From Phycisphaerae bacterium (GTDB lineage: Bacteria > Planctomycetota > Phycisphaerae > Sedimentisphaerales > Anaerobacaceae): a DNA stretch of 61,519 nucleotides. The stretch is taken from contig JAIPFM010000156.1 of assembly GCA_021736645.1 (NCBI GenBank), forward strand, positions 1-61,519, read 5' to 3'. The translations under genes were made by a program, and so were the position numbers. Shown one piece after another: positions 9,332 to 18,670 of this stretch; the stretch's first letter is position 1, and every line of letters starts with the position of its first letter. The notes below the pieces were generated by a model, which saw nothing but the letters and a program-made list of their open reading frames with translations, did not search any database and had not been told where the DNA came from.

Positions 9332-12300
9332 ATGAAGGCAAAATCAACCGACATCAAGCTGATCTTTTCAGAGGCACTCGAAAGGGGCAATGGCCCGGAC
9401 AGGGCCGCCTACCTGGAACGGGCCTGCGGCCCGGACGCTGCTTTGCGCAAACAGGTGGAGATTCTCCTGAAGGAACATGAACGAGTGGAGGACGATTTTC
9501 TCGAGTGCCCCCCTATCAAGGATCAGATCGCCTGGCAGGATTCTGCTTTGATACAGGGGATAGGCACGATGATCGGTCCCTACAAGCTCCTTGAAAAGAT
9601 CGGTGAAGGCGGCATGGCCGTGGTGTACATGGCCGAGCAGCTAGGGCCCATCCACCGCAAGGTGGCCTTGAAGCTGATCAAACCAGGCATGGATACCAGG
9701 CAGGTGATCGCCCGGTTTGAGGGTGAACGTCAGGCCCTGGCCATGATGGATCATCCGAACATTGCCAGGGTCTTCGATGCCGGCGCCACGGACACGGGCT
9801 GCCCCTACTTTGTCATGGAACTGGTCAAGGGAGTGTCCATTACCGAATTCTGCGATGACAACCATCTCAATACACGAAAACGCCTGGAATTGTTTATCTC
9901 TGTATGTCAGGCCGTACATCACGCCCATCAAAAGGGTATCATACACAGGGACATCAAGCCCTCCAATATCATGGTCACCCTGCACGACGGTGAGCCCGTG
10001 GTCAAGGTCATCGACTTCGGCATTGCCAAGGCCATCAACCAGCAGCTCACGGAAAAGACCGTGTTCACGCGATATGCCCAGATGATCGGCACGCCAGAGT
10101 ACATGAGCCCGGAACAGGCTGAAATGAGCGGTCTGGATGTGGATACACGTACAGACGTCTTCTCTTTGGGTGTGCTGCTGTACCAACTACTCACCGGCAC
10201 CACACCCTTCAACTCCGAATACCTCCTGAGCAAGGGATACGGGGAACTGCAGCGTATCATCCGCGAAGAAGAACCGGTGCGTCCGTCCACCAAGATCAGT
10301 ACTCTCGGAGAAACGGCCACGGACATTGCCAAGCACCGAAGCACCAGCCCGGAGCTGCTCAGCAAACTGATGCGCACCGACCTGGACTGGATCGTGATGA
10401 AGACCCTGGAGAAAAACCGCAATAGACGCTATGAATCTGTGAGCGAATTTGCAGCCGATATCAGGCATCACTTAAACCACGAACCTGTTCAGGCGGGACC
10501 GCCGAGCGCAATCTACAAGGTTCAGAAGTTTGTTGATCGCAATAGACTGCTGGTCACGGCAGCGGCAGCCATCGTTGTGATTCTTGCCGTGGCAACGACC
10601 ATCAGCCTCTGGCAGATGGTGCAGGCCAATCGGACAGCAGCACAATTGGCAATGGAGAAAAAACGCGTTGAAGTCTCAGAACAGAACGCCCGCAAAGCCG
10701 AACGACAAGCCGAACAGGAAAAACTAATAGCACGGAAGAACGCCTATGCATCCAAGATGCAAATGGCCCGAATGGATTGGGAAAGGGGCAACATCAGCCG
10801 GCTGCAAAAGACACTGGTTGAAACTGAGAATTATACGGACCGTGGATTTGAGTGGTATTACTGGCAGCGCATGTGTCACCTGGACATGAAGACACTTCGG
10901 GCCCTTGATGGCCCTGTGTACAAGGCCATTTACAGCCCTGACGGTATGTCCATTGCCAGCAGCAGTGGAAACAAGGTACACATCTGGGATGCAAGAACGG
11001 GCACGGAGATTACCACCTATGAAGGACATAAGGCCCCTATTCGTGCGTTGGAATACTCTCCTGATGGTCAATGGTTGGTGACAGTCAGTGGAGACAGAAC
11101 TGCCAGGATATGGGACACAAAAACGGGCAAAGAGTTAAAACTGCTCCAAGGTCATACAGGAGAAATACACTGTTTGGACATCTCTTCAGATGGCCGGTTG
11201 ATTGCCACAGGCAGCGGGCAAACAATCTTAGTCTGGGATGCGGCTGCTGGCCACATAAAATCTTCTTTGAGACACACCTGCATGTGGCTTACCGATGTGG
11301 CATTTTCTCCTGATGGCCAGCAATTGGCCAGCAGCGGATTGACAACTCGATCTTCCGGTGATGATCCAGTAATCATTTGGGATCTATCGACAGATAAGAA
11401 CATTCTCGCACTGAATGGGTATGCACATCTTCCTCTACACGTGGAATACCTGCCGGATGGTCAACGGCTTGTACACAGTAGCTGGTATGGCAGAGTGGGT
11501 GTCTGGAACCTGGCAGATGGGTCGCTTATCCGGGCCTATGAAGGACATATGAACAATGTCAATTTCGCCTGCGCATCACCGGATGGCAAGATGATTGTCA
11601 GTGGAAGTGTCACTGGAACCCTAAAGATCTGGGATAGTGACAACGGCAAAGACCTTATAACCTATAAAGGGCACACAGACTCTGTGACACATGCAGAATT
11701 CTCGCCGGATGGAGAACGCATTGTCAGTAGCAGTCTGGACGGCACCATAAGGATCTGGAATGCCATGGATGACCCGGGTGTCCTGATCTTACCTTATGAT
11801 AAAGTCGTGACAGCCATGGGCTTTTCTCCCAACAACCGATGGTTGGCTGTCGGATACTGGCCCACAGATGTGAAGATTTGGGATGCTGTTGATAGGAAGC
11901 TGGTGCAAACACTCTCCAGTCATGGCGTCGGCATTCTATCCGTTGTGTTTTCACCGGATGGAACACGGATTGCGACCAGCAGTGAAGACGGGGCCATCAA
12001 GATATGGGATACTCTAAGTGGCAGTATCCTATTGAATGTCAGCGAGAATTCTGATTCCATCCATTTGGTCTTGTATATGGACAATCAAAGGCTGGTGGGT
12101 GGAGGCAGTGATGGCACGATTAGGGTGTGGGATGCAAAGACAGGCCAGTTGGCACTGACCATGCCTGGGCATTCCAAGAAGATTAATGACATAGCCGTAT
12201 CGCCGGATGGTCGAATTGTCGGCAGCATCTATGAAGACGGCACCATAGCACTTTGGGATAGTGCCACTGGCCAGGAGATCTACACGCGCAAGGCGTATGA

Positions 12301-13303
12301 CACAGATGGAAGGTTTATTGCCTTTTCCCCTGATGGTGAACACTTTGCCAGTGGCGGTTCAGGCCACGACACGCTCAAAGTCTGGAACGTGGAAAACGGC
12401 CAGGAGTTGTTTAGCATAGATGGGGGGATTCGGTATGGGATTGCTTACTCACCCGATGGAAAGCGTTTGGCTTGTGGTGACAGATTGCGTGGAAAAATCC
12501 ATATCATCGATGCTTTGAGCGGCGAGGAATTCCTTGTCCTGAACACTTGGGGTACTACACCCGCCATGGACGTAGCATTCTCTTCAGATGGTAAGCGAAT
12601 TGCATCTCGCAGTTTTGGTCGCACAGTAAGTATCTACCAGAGTGCATCCGAAGATGAAGTCAAACAGTGGCGTGAGACACAATTTCTGGCTGATAAGGAT
12701 CAGGCGAAAAGGCAGGCACCTTGGCTGAAAGAAGATGAAGAGCGATCATTGGTCCGCCTGTCTGACGAAGGGGCCATTAAGTCATGGTTGATCCTGGACC
12801 CCATTCCAGCCGATGCGAATGCCGGAGTAGTCTTTGAAGAGCCACTGATCGCTGATGAGGCCAACCTTCGCCCGAAAGCAGGAAACATCTCTCTGGTAAA
12901 TGGTCATGAATACGTCTGGAATCAAGACCGTTTCAATGACGCCACCATTGACTTTACCAGGTATATTCAAAGGAATTCCGGGACTAAAATCAGCTATGCT
13001 GTGTGCTACATAAAAATGAACGCTGCCAGGGAGGGCGTGTTCATGAAAGCTGACTGTAACCAACTGCACGCAAAAATATATCTAAACGGCAAACTGATTT
13101 ATGAGTCAGGTCACCTGCGGCAGCCTCTTGGTATTGCAGCCGAATTGAGTTTGAAGCCTGGCATCAATGTGGTTGTGCTTAAGTCTTTATGTAATATTGA
13201 GACTGAGATTGGGAAGGCATCCCTATGGTTTGTGGACAGTGACGGCAATCCCTTGGAAGGATTGACCATGACGCTTGATCCGAACGATTTCGCTGTGAAC
13301 TGA
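9332..13303 (+). CDS. Ser/Thr protein kinase with WD40 propellers
   Basis: 1323 residues. The kinase domain (about 83-380) has the glycine loop IGEGGMAVV, the lysine in VALKLIK (K114), HRDIKPSN (D207), DFGIAKA (D228) and the APE-equivalent in [10 protein letters not shown]. One membrane segment follows (about 406-426), then a charged coiled-coil-like stretch (about 430-480). About a dozen WD40 blades (about 520-1150, repeated YSPDG...IWDA) make up most of the rest, ending in a unique region of about 150 residues. Topology would put the kinase in the cytoplasm and the propellers outside, as a likely sensor. The N-terminal [20 protein letters not shown] is typical of kinases paired with this sigma type. 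Confidence 0.93.
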   Translation: MKAKSTDIKLIFSEALERGNGPDRAAYLERACGPDAALRKQVEILLKEHERVEDDFLECPPIKDQIAWQDSALIQGIGTMIGPYKLLEKIGEGGMAVVYMAEQLGPIHRKVALKLIKPGMDTRQVIARFEGERQALAMMDHPNIARVFDAGATDTGCPYFVMELVKGVSITEFCDDNHLNTRKRLELFISVCQAVHHAHQKGIIHRDIKPSNIMVTLHDGEPVVKVIDFGIAKAINQQLTEKTVFTRYAQMIGTPEYMSPEQAEMSGLDVDTRTDVFSLGVLLYQLLTGTTPFNSEYLLSKGYGELQRIIREEEPVRPSTKISTLGETATDIAKHRSTSPELLSKLMRTDLDWIVMKTLEKNRNRRYESVSEFAADIRHHLNHEPVQAGPPSAIYKVQKFVDRNRLLVTAAAAIVVILAVATTISLWQMVQANRTAAQLAMEKKRVEVSEQNARKAERQAEQEKLIARKNAYASKMQMARMDWERGNISRLQKTLVETENYTDRGFEWYYWQRMCHLDMKTLRALDGPVYKAIYSPDGMSIASSSGNKVHIWDARTGTEITTYEGHKAPIRALEYSPDGQWLVTVSGDRTARIWDTKTGKELKLLQGHTGEIHCLDISSDGRLIATGSGQTILVWDAAAGHIKSSLRHTCMWLTDVAFSPDGQQLASSGLTTRSSGDDPVIIWDLSTDKNILALNGYAHLPLHVEYLPDGQRLVHSSWYGRVGVWNLADGSLIRAYEGHMNNVNFACASPDGKMIVSGSVTGTLKIWDSDNGKDLITYKGHTDSVTHAEFSPDGERIVSSSLDGTIRIWNAMDDPGVLILPYDKVVTAMGFSPNNRWLAVGYWPTDVKIWDAVDRKLVQTLSSHGVGILSVVFSPDGTRIATSSEDGAIKIWDTLSGSILLNVSENSDSIHLVLYMDNQRLVGGGSDGTIRVWDAKTGQLALTMPGHSKKINDIAVSPDGRIVGSIYEDGTIALWDSATGQEIYTRKAYDTDGRFIAFSPDGEHFASGGSGHDTLKVWNVENGQELFSIDGGIRYGIAYSPDGKRLACGDRLRGKIHIIDALSGEEFLVLNTWGTTPAMDVAFSSDGKRIASRSFGRTVSIYQSASEDEVKQWRETQFLADKDQAKRQAPWLKEDEERSLVRLSDEGAIKSWLILDPIPADANAGVVFEEPLIADEANLRPKAGNISLVNGHEYVWNQDRFNDATIDFTRYIQRNSGTKISYAVCYIKMNAAREGVFMKADCNQLHAKIYLNGKLIYESGHLRQPLGIAAELSLKPGINVVVLKSLCNIETEIGKASLWFVDSDGNPLEGLTMTLDPNDFAVN

Positions 13304-13335
13304 GCACTGACAACCAGCATATTTAACATGTAACT

Positions 13336-13453
13336 GGACTTTTGCAAAGTCCAAGTGTTCAGTTTTCGGTAGGCAGTTTTCAGTGTAAAAAACGCGTTCT
13401 TCTGAAAACTGAACACTGAAAACTATATACTACAGGGCTTTTTGCAAAAGTCC
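13336..13453 (+). repeat. 118-bp palindromic repeat, copy 1
   Basis: Bounded by perfect 13-bp inverted ends GGACTTTTGCAAA / TTTGCAAAAGTCC. Inside, GTGTTCAGTTTTC on the left pairs with GAAAACTGAACAC on the right, so nearly the whole element can fold. Further 118-bp copies lie at 46998 and 48658 in the same orientation. No coding capacity. Function unknown. Confidence 0.85.
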
Positions 13454-13528
13454 TGATGTAACATGGGCTTCATTTCTGTGGCCCATAGAATGTAATGAGG
13501 AACTCTTAAACCGAAAGGCAGGTGCAAC

Positions 13529-15214
13529 ATGAAGAAGGTACGCGCATTTGGAATTGGAAGCAGTGTTATTGCAGCAGGCATGTGTATTCTAATCGGGGGG
13601 CAGGTTGCCAGGGCAGATTTCTCAATTGGAGAACCTACTATTCTCGCGTCCCAAATCAATACAGGACAACATGATTTTGCTTCGTATATATCGGCAGATG
13701 GCCTCCAACTGCTCTTCAGTTCCGGGCGATATGGGGGTATGGGTGGTTATGATCTGTGGCTCGCCACACGGGCCACCGTAGATGACGCCTGGAGTATACC
13801 ACAGAATCTGGGGCCAACGATCAATACCTTCAACAATGAAAAGACACCCATTTTTTCAAAAGATGGTCTCTCGCTCTATTTCAGCTCTGACCGCCCGGGA
13901 GGTCGTGGAAGCTATGATATATGGGTCTCGATACGCCCAACACTCAGCGCGCCATGGGAGAAACCGGTCAACCTGGGTTCTGTCGTGAACAGCACATATG
14001 ATGAGAGTAACCCGACTCTCTCATCTGACGGACTCTCACTATACTTTAGCGAGTATGGCACCTGGCCGGACCACAGGTCTCGACCTGGCGGGTTCGGCCA
14101 AAGTGACATCTGGGTCTCCACGCGATCCACAACGAGTGCCCCCTGGGGTGCGCCCATGAACCTGGGTGAGACAGTGAATGGTCCTGGCGGAGACTACGTC
14201 GGTGATGTCTCAGACAACGGTCTGGTACTTTTTTTGTATTCAAATCGGCAGGGATCCCTGGGAATCTGGGAAGATCTCTATGTGGCCCGACGCATATCGA
14301 CAGCTGATCCCTGGGGAAATTCGACGCGTCTGGGGGACAATGTCAACAGGAAGGTTATGGATCTCAGTCCCGACGTGTCGGCAGACGGTTCCACCCTCTA
14401 TTGGAGTTCGTGGCCGACTGCTGCCGGTCAGCTGGATTTGTACCAGGCGCCGATTCTGCCGATTGTCGACTTGAATGCTGACGACAAAGTCGATGGCGAA
14501 GATATGGCCATCCTGATAGATCACTGGCATACGAGTGATCCTTTGTGTGACATCGGGCCCACCCCTCTGGGAGACGGTTTTGTGGATATCGAGGATCTGA
14601 TTGTGATGTCTGAATATCTGGAGCCGGGGTTTGGACGCATTGCCCACTGGACACTGGACGAGATTGAAGGTGACATCGCCCATGACAGTGTCGGCAGTGA
14701 CAATGCCAACGTCCATGGGGGTGCAGTCTGGCAGCCGGATGCCGGTCAGATAGCAGGTGCCCTGGAGCTTGACGGCGTGGATGATTATGTGGCGCCCATG
14801 TGTATCCTGAATCCTTCTGATGGTCCGTTTCGTATTTATGCCTGGATCAAGGGGGGTGCCCCGGGTCAGGTCATTGCATCTCAGACACCCACCCAATCTG
14901 ATCTGGGATGCGTCTTTCTCGCTGCAGACCCTGCCAACGGTACACTCCTGACAGAGGCTATACTCCCTCCATTGCCCTTGAAATCAGACATGGTCATCAC
15001 AGACGGTGAATGGCATGAAGTCGGCTTGGACTGGGATGGCGGTTACAGACACCTCTATGTGGATGATATCGAGGTGGCTGTGGATGGCATGAAACTCCCT
15101 GGTCTGGTCAGTACGGGCTGGCTGAACATCGGCACTGGCAAGGTATTTGAATCCGGCAGCTTCTGGTCCGGCCTGATTGATGATGTGCGGGTCTATGAAC
15201 AGGGGGTGCAATAG
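13529..15214 (+). CDS. exported PD40-propeller / dockerin-like / LamG protein
   Basis: 561 residues with a signal peptide (SSVIAAGMCILIGGQVARA). Residues about 30-300 hold PD40 (TolB-like) beta-propeller repeats with the recurring LS.DGLSLYFSS pattern. At about 310-366 there are two EF-hand-like Ca loops (DLNADDKVDGEDM and PLGDGFVDIEDL) forming a dockerin-type module, usual in Planctomycetes secreted proteins. Residues 367-561 are a LamG/concanavalin-like domain (LELDGVDDYV, WHEVGLDWDGG). The SD AGGTG precedes the ATG. It sits between the sensor kinase and the secreted NTF2-like protein and may be a cell-surface target or partner. No enzyme activity is evident. Confidence 0.85.
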   Translation: MKKVRAFGIGSSVIAAGMCILIGGQVARADFSIGEPTILASQINTGQHDFASYISADGLQLLFSSGRYGGMGGYDLWLATRATVDDAWSIPQNLGPTINTFNNEKTPIFSKDGLSLYFSSDRPGGRGSYDIWVSIRPTLSAPWEKPVNLGSVVNSTYDESNPTLSSDGLSLYFSEYGTWPDHRSRPGGFGQSDIWVSTRSTTSAPWGAPMNLGETVNGPGGDYVGDVSDNGLVLFLYSNRQGSLGIWEDLYVARRISTADPWGNSTRLGDNVNRKVMDLSPDVSADGSTLYWSSWPTAAGQLDLYQAPILPIVDLNADDKVDGEDMAILIDHWHTSDPLCDIGPTPLGDGFVDIEDLIVMSEYLEPGFGRIAHWTLDEIEGDIAHDSVGSDNANVHGGAVWQPDAGQIAGALELDGVDDYVAPMCILNPSDGPFRIYAWIKGGAPGQVIASQTPTQSDLGCVFLAADPANGTLLTEAILPPLPLKSDMVITDGEWHEVGLDWDGGYRHLYVDDIEVAVDGMKLPGLVSTGWLNIGTGKVFESGSFWSGLIDDVRVYEQGVQ

Positions 15215-15378
15215 AAGCAGGAAAGTGTCTGATATGTGACGTAATAGTGCTTGTCATAAAGAGGATGAAAATGAAGGCAAGTTCAAATCCACCCTTTTGG
15301 AAAACATTGCCCGAACAACGACTCATATGCAAATTTATAGTGACCACAAAAGACCACTTATGAGAAGGAGACAAACCC

Positions 15379-16791
15379 ATGAAGTTGAAGCAAATCCTAA
15401 TTCTGTTGTGTATCATCACACTCACCATCAGTCACTCAATTATCGCCCAGACCCCGGAGGAACTCCTTTCTATTCAGGAGGCACAATTGGATGCCATGAA
15501 TGCCCACGACTTGGATACCATGTTGACCTACTGGGCAGAGGACAGTACGTACCATCTTGTCAATCAGCCCGTAGCCATGTCTAAGGCTGCCTTGAGGAAT
15601 ATGATGCAACAGTATGTCACTTACTATCCCGACTTCCAGATGACTCCAGGGCGTGCCCTGGCTGCAGGCAACGTGGTCGTTTCAGAAGAAGTCACCGTGG
15701 GCACAAATCCAGCGTTTGGGCTCGAAATGCACACGCCCCACCTCAGTATCTATGATTTCGAGGGCGATAAGATCAAAAAGGTCACCAGCTACAATGATAA
15801 TCTGCCAGCTAACGTAAAATTAGGCAAACTACCCGCCCCGGTGATGCCGGATCTGTTGCCCTCCACGGAGGTTCCGGATCCTGAGCCAACCGGCTTGTCA
15901 CCCCTGGAGGCCAATGCAGAACTCATCGCACGGTGGAACAGTCACGATGCAGCTCTGGTCGCCAGGATGCATCATGCCGACGTGCAAATCTACGCAGATC
16001 CTCTGGGTGCAAATATAGATCGTGTCGCCATGATGGCGCTTAATGAGTTGTATTTTGACTGCTTCCCGGACGACACGTTGGACGTGATCCGCATGGTCGA
16101 CATGGGAGAGGGTTGGGTACTGACCGAGCTCATATCGCGAGCAACCCAGATGAAAACCTTCCTGGACGTGCCGGCCTCCGGATACCCTGTTGAGGTCAAG
16201 GTGGTATGGCTGACCCGTTATGATTCAGACGGGTTGGTGATTGAGATGTCATTTTACTACGACAACATGGTCCTCATCAACCAAATGAAAACCGCTCCGT
16301 GGCCCTTGGATGGCATCTGGGTCACAACCGTACCCATGCCCTCGGGCACTCTCGTCATGACAACCACCTATGTGGCTCAAGATGCGGCCAAGACGCGATA
16401 CAGTGGTTCACTCGATGAAATCAATCCGGGGGGGCATTTAGATGCCCTTTATCCCGGTTCAGACCCGGCCAAATGGGCTGGTGGAGAGGCCGTCATGGTC
16501 GGGCGGAATAAGTACCAGGCAACCTACCTCGCATACGAATTAAAAACCGTTGAAACCGAAACGGGCAAGAAGTCCGAGTTCATGGGTCTGTTTACTGTCA
16601 AGGCTTACTTTGAACTGTCCGGGCCAAACCAACTTTCGGGCTATGGCACCGGCTCCTACTATCTTGCATTTCAGGACGCTGACCAGGATGGTTTCCCGGA
16701 TGAAGACCAGGAACCGGTTGCCTGCGTGCCCTGGGAATGGACAGGCAAACGCCTCACAGCCTTGCCGGGCTGCACACCATCTGGGCAGTAA
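15379..16791 (+). CDS. secreted tandem NTF2/SnoaL-like protein
   Basis: 470 residues with a signal peptide (ILILLCIITLTISHSIIAQ) and strong SD (AAGGAG). Two NTF2/SnoaL-like alpha+beta-barrel domains are recognisable: residues about 27-145 (NAHDLDTMLTYWAEDSTYH, MMQQYVTYYPDFQM) and about 165-310 (RWNSHDAALVARMHHAD, LNELYFDCFPD, VPASGYPVEVKVVWL). A C-terminal domain of about 150 residues ([14 protein letters not shown] to VPWEWTGKRL) is shared only with the truncated copy at 7498, and I do not recognise it. NTF2-like domains bind small ligands or catalyse isomer or hydrolysis reactions, so the role here is unknown. It ends the sigma/kinase block and is followed by a strong terminator. Confidence 0.8.
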   Translation: MKLKQILILLCIITLTISHSIIAQTPEELLSIQEAQLDAMNAHDLDTMLTYWAEDSTYHLVNQPVAMSKAALRNMMQQYVTYYPDFQMTPGRALAAGNVVVSEEVTVGTNPAFGLEMHTPHLSIYDFEGDKIKKVTSYNDNLPANVKLGKLPAPVMPDLLPSTEVPDPEPTGLSPLEANAELIARWNSHDAALVARMHHADVQIYADPLGANIDRVAMMALNELYFDCFPDDTLDVIRMVDMGEGWVLTELISRATQMKTFLDVPASGYPVEVKVVWLTRYDSDGLVIEMSFYYDNMVLINQMKTAPWPLDGIWVTTVPMPSGTLVMTTTYVAQDAAKTRYSGSLDEINPGGHLDALYPGSDPAKWAGGEAVMVGRNKYQATYLAYELKTVETETGKKSEFMGLFTVKAYFELSGPNQLSGYGTGSYYLAFQDADQDGFPDEDQEPVACVPWEWTGKRLTALPGCTPSGQ

Positions 16792-16834
16792 CCCTCCTTA
16801 GATTTCTCTCACTTTTCCTGACCCACGTCAGTAA

Positions 16835-16860
16835 GGGCTGCAGGCTTCGGCTTGCAGCCC
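16835..16860 (+). terminator. Rho-independent terminator with TTCG loop
   Basis: Stem GGGCTGCAGGC / GCTTGCAGCCC (11 bp, one G-T pair) closed by a stable TTCG tetraloop and followed by TGTTTCATT. It lies between convergent genes, so it may also serve the minus-strand operon ending at 16931. Homologous to the terminator at 8512. Confidence 0.8.
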
Positions 16861-16930
16861 TGTTTCATTACTCATGAAGGTGCACCAGCGATATCCATGG
16901 TACGCGAGGACACCCCTGCCGGAGCCGGTG

Positions 16931-18652
16931 TTACTTTGCCAGTTCCAAAGAAACGGCATCGAAGAAGCGGGCCGACTGCTCGACCTCCGGCAGGTTGTCA
17001 TACCAGTCATATGAGTATTCCAGGCCGAACATCTTCGGGGTGATGCCCTGGCGATGGACCTCTCTCAGAAAGGCCTCGGTCCTGCCGACGCCTGTGCCCC
17101 AGGGCACATCGTGTCCCTCAGGGGTCAGTTCGTTCAGGTCGTGCATCTGAACCACGAAGAGGCGCTTGCCGATTGTCTTGACCGCAGCCACGGGATCGAC
17201 GCCCGAACGCAGCCAGTAGCCCATGTCAGCACAAACGCCAATGTGGGGCCCACGATCCCTGCAGACCTTCATCACCGCCTCCGGACTCCAGGTGTTGGGT
17301 GAAGCCTTCTGGTCGTGGTTGTGCAGTGCGAGATTGATGTCATACGCATCACAGAATCGCTCGATCGTGTCCAGCGCCGCAAGGGGCGGTTCCGAGATGA
17401 GGGTCTCGATGCCCATTTTTCTGGCAAACTCGAACACCTGGCGGCACCCCTGCTCGTCACCGGGGATCTGCGCGTAGAAACTGGTCAACATACGCACGCC
17501 CGCGTCGTCAAGCTTGAGGCGAATCGCCTTGAGGTCTTGGTCACTGAGACTGGCGTCAAAGTTCTTGTCAATGTCCTTGCTGACCTTCTGGAAACTCAGG
17601 CCGCCCAGATAGGCCAGTCCCAGGTCACGGGTCTTGTCAATGGTTTCAAAGAGCGTGTAGCGGTGGAACGTATAGGCCGTGACGCCCAGATGCCAGTCCA
17701 GTTTTTCCTGCGCTGCCATGGCCGGCGTCAAGCGCCCGCTCGGAACGGTCGGACCTGGAAGGTCGCCCAGAACAAACTGGGCCGCGCCCAGGTAGAAGGT
17801 CAGCATGGCAGGGTCCCAGAACTGGTAAGGATTGTGGCCCACAGTTGAGTACAGCACGCGGCCCCGCCCGTAGTGACGCACCCACGCGCAGGCATAGTCC
17901 TGGTCCTCTCTTTCATGGGGTTTGGCACTGAGGTCGGTCTTGTCCGTGTCGATACTGAAGAGCACGCGTACACGATCACGCGAAAAGGGATCCCCCACGC
18001 GGAAAAATTCATCGGACAACTCAAATCCCTCGGAAGGAAAGGGGCTCATCAGGGGGTGATCGGGCGAGTCGACCTTCATCACGACCCGTTCCTGCATGTC
18101 ACGATGGTTTGCACCGCGTGCGCCCAGCATGCGTCCAAATTCGGGCCAGTCATCCCCTGCATTGGCACCCCATCGCCAAAAGGCCATGGTGGTCCCGTGT
18201 ATGCCCATGAGTCCCCCGCCGCCGTACACGAACTCAAGCAGATTCTGTCTGAGCCGGGGATCGTCGAACTGGTTGCCCACCGTGTTGTTGAGAAGCACCG
18301 CATCGAACGTGCTGAGGGTTTCCTTTTCGAACACGGCCGGATCGCGTGTAATCACCACCTCAAACGCCCCGGTCTTTCTGCCCATCTCCTGAAAGGCCAG
18401 ATTGGCATAAAACCGAGACGGATGGCCGCCATACACCACGTTGAGATCAAAGATCAGCAGTTTCCTCGCCGCCTTGGGGGCTGCAGGTGACTGATCGGGC
18501 AATGCAGCCATGATCCTGGCTCGATCATCCTGGCTGATCACATACCCCTTGTCCGTAACTCCTCCAGCCTGGTACGCCGGCACTGCCAGGAGTACAGGGC
18601 CCAGGAACAGCATGCAAAGCGCAATATGGATTTTCGTATTTTGGCACATCAT
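16931..18652 (-). CDS. ThuA-like domain fused to sugar isomerase/epimerase TIM barrel
   Basis: 573 residues. After a signal peptide (IALCMLFLGPVLLAVPAYQA), residues about 43-300 form a ThuA-like domain, a class I glutamine amidotransferase-like fold used in sugar metabolism (LLIFDLNVVYGGHPS, GGGLMGIHGTTMAFW, YGRGRVLYSTVGHN). Residues about 315-573 form a xylose isomerase-like AP2 TIM barrel (LALHNHDQ, IGVCADMGYWLRSG, VVQMHDLNE, GLEYSYDWYDN). Both modules are often encoded as separate neighbours in Planctomycetes sugar loci; here they are one polypeptide. An AGGAG SD lies upstream. The gene follows the Gfo/Idh gene by 18 nt, so the three minus-strand genes 21309-16931 form an operon. Confidence 0.85.
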   Translation of the reverse strand: MMCQNTKIHIALCMLFLGPVLLAVPAYQAGGVTDKGYVISQDDRARIMAALPDQSPAAPKAARKLLIFDLNVVYGGHPSRFYANLAFQEMGRKTGAFEVVITRDPAVFEKETLSTFDAVLLNNTVGNQFDDPRLRQNLLEFVYGGGGLMGIHGTTMAFWRWGANAGDDWPEFGRMLGARGANHRDMQERVVMKVDSPDHPLMSPFPSEGFELSDEFFRVGDPFSRDRVRVLFSIDTDKTDLSAKPHEREDQDYACAWVRHYGRGRVLYSTVGHNPYQFWDPAMLTFYLGAAQFVLGDLPGPTVPSGRLTPAMAAQEKLDWHLGVTAYTFHRYTLFETIDKTRDLGLAYLGGLSFQKVSKDIDKNFDASLSDQDLKAIRLKLDDAGVRMLTSFYAQIPGDEQGCRQVFEFARKMGIETLISEPPLAALDTIERFCDAYDINLALHNHDQKASPNTWSPEAVMKVCRDRGPHIGVCADMGYWLRSGVDPVAAVKTIGKRLFVVQMHDLNELTPEGHDVPWGTGVGRTEAFLREVHRQGITPKMFGLEYSYDWYDNLPEVEQSARFFDAVSLELAK

Positions 18653-18670
18653 GTCACACTCCTGTCAGGG

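Noticed and set aside
13336-13453. 118-bp repeat as a simple bidirectional terminator
   Set aside because: Copies share exact length and ends and one overlaps a coding end, which fits a dispersed element better; a terminator side-effect remains possible.
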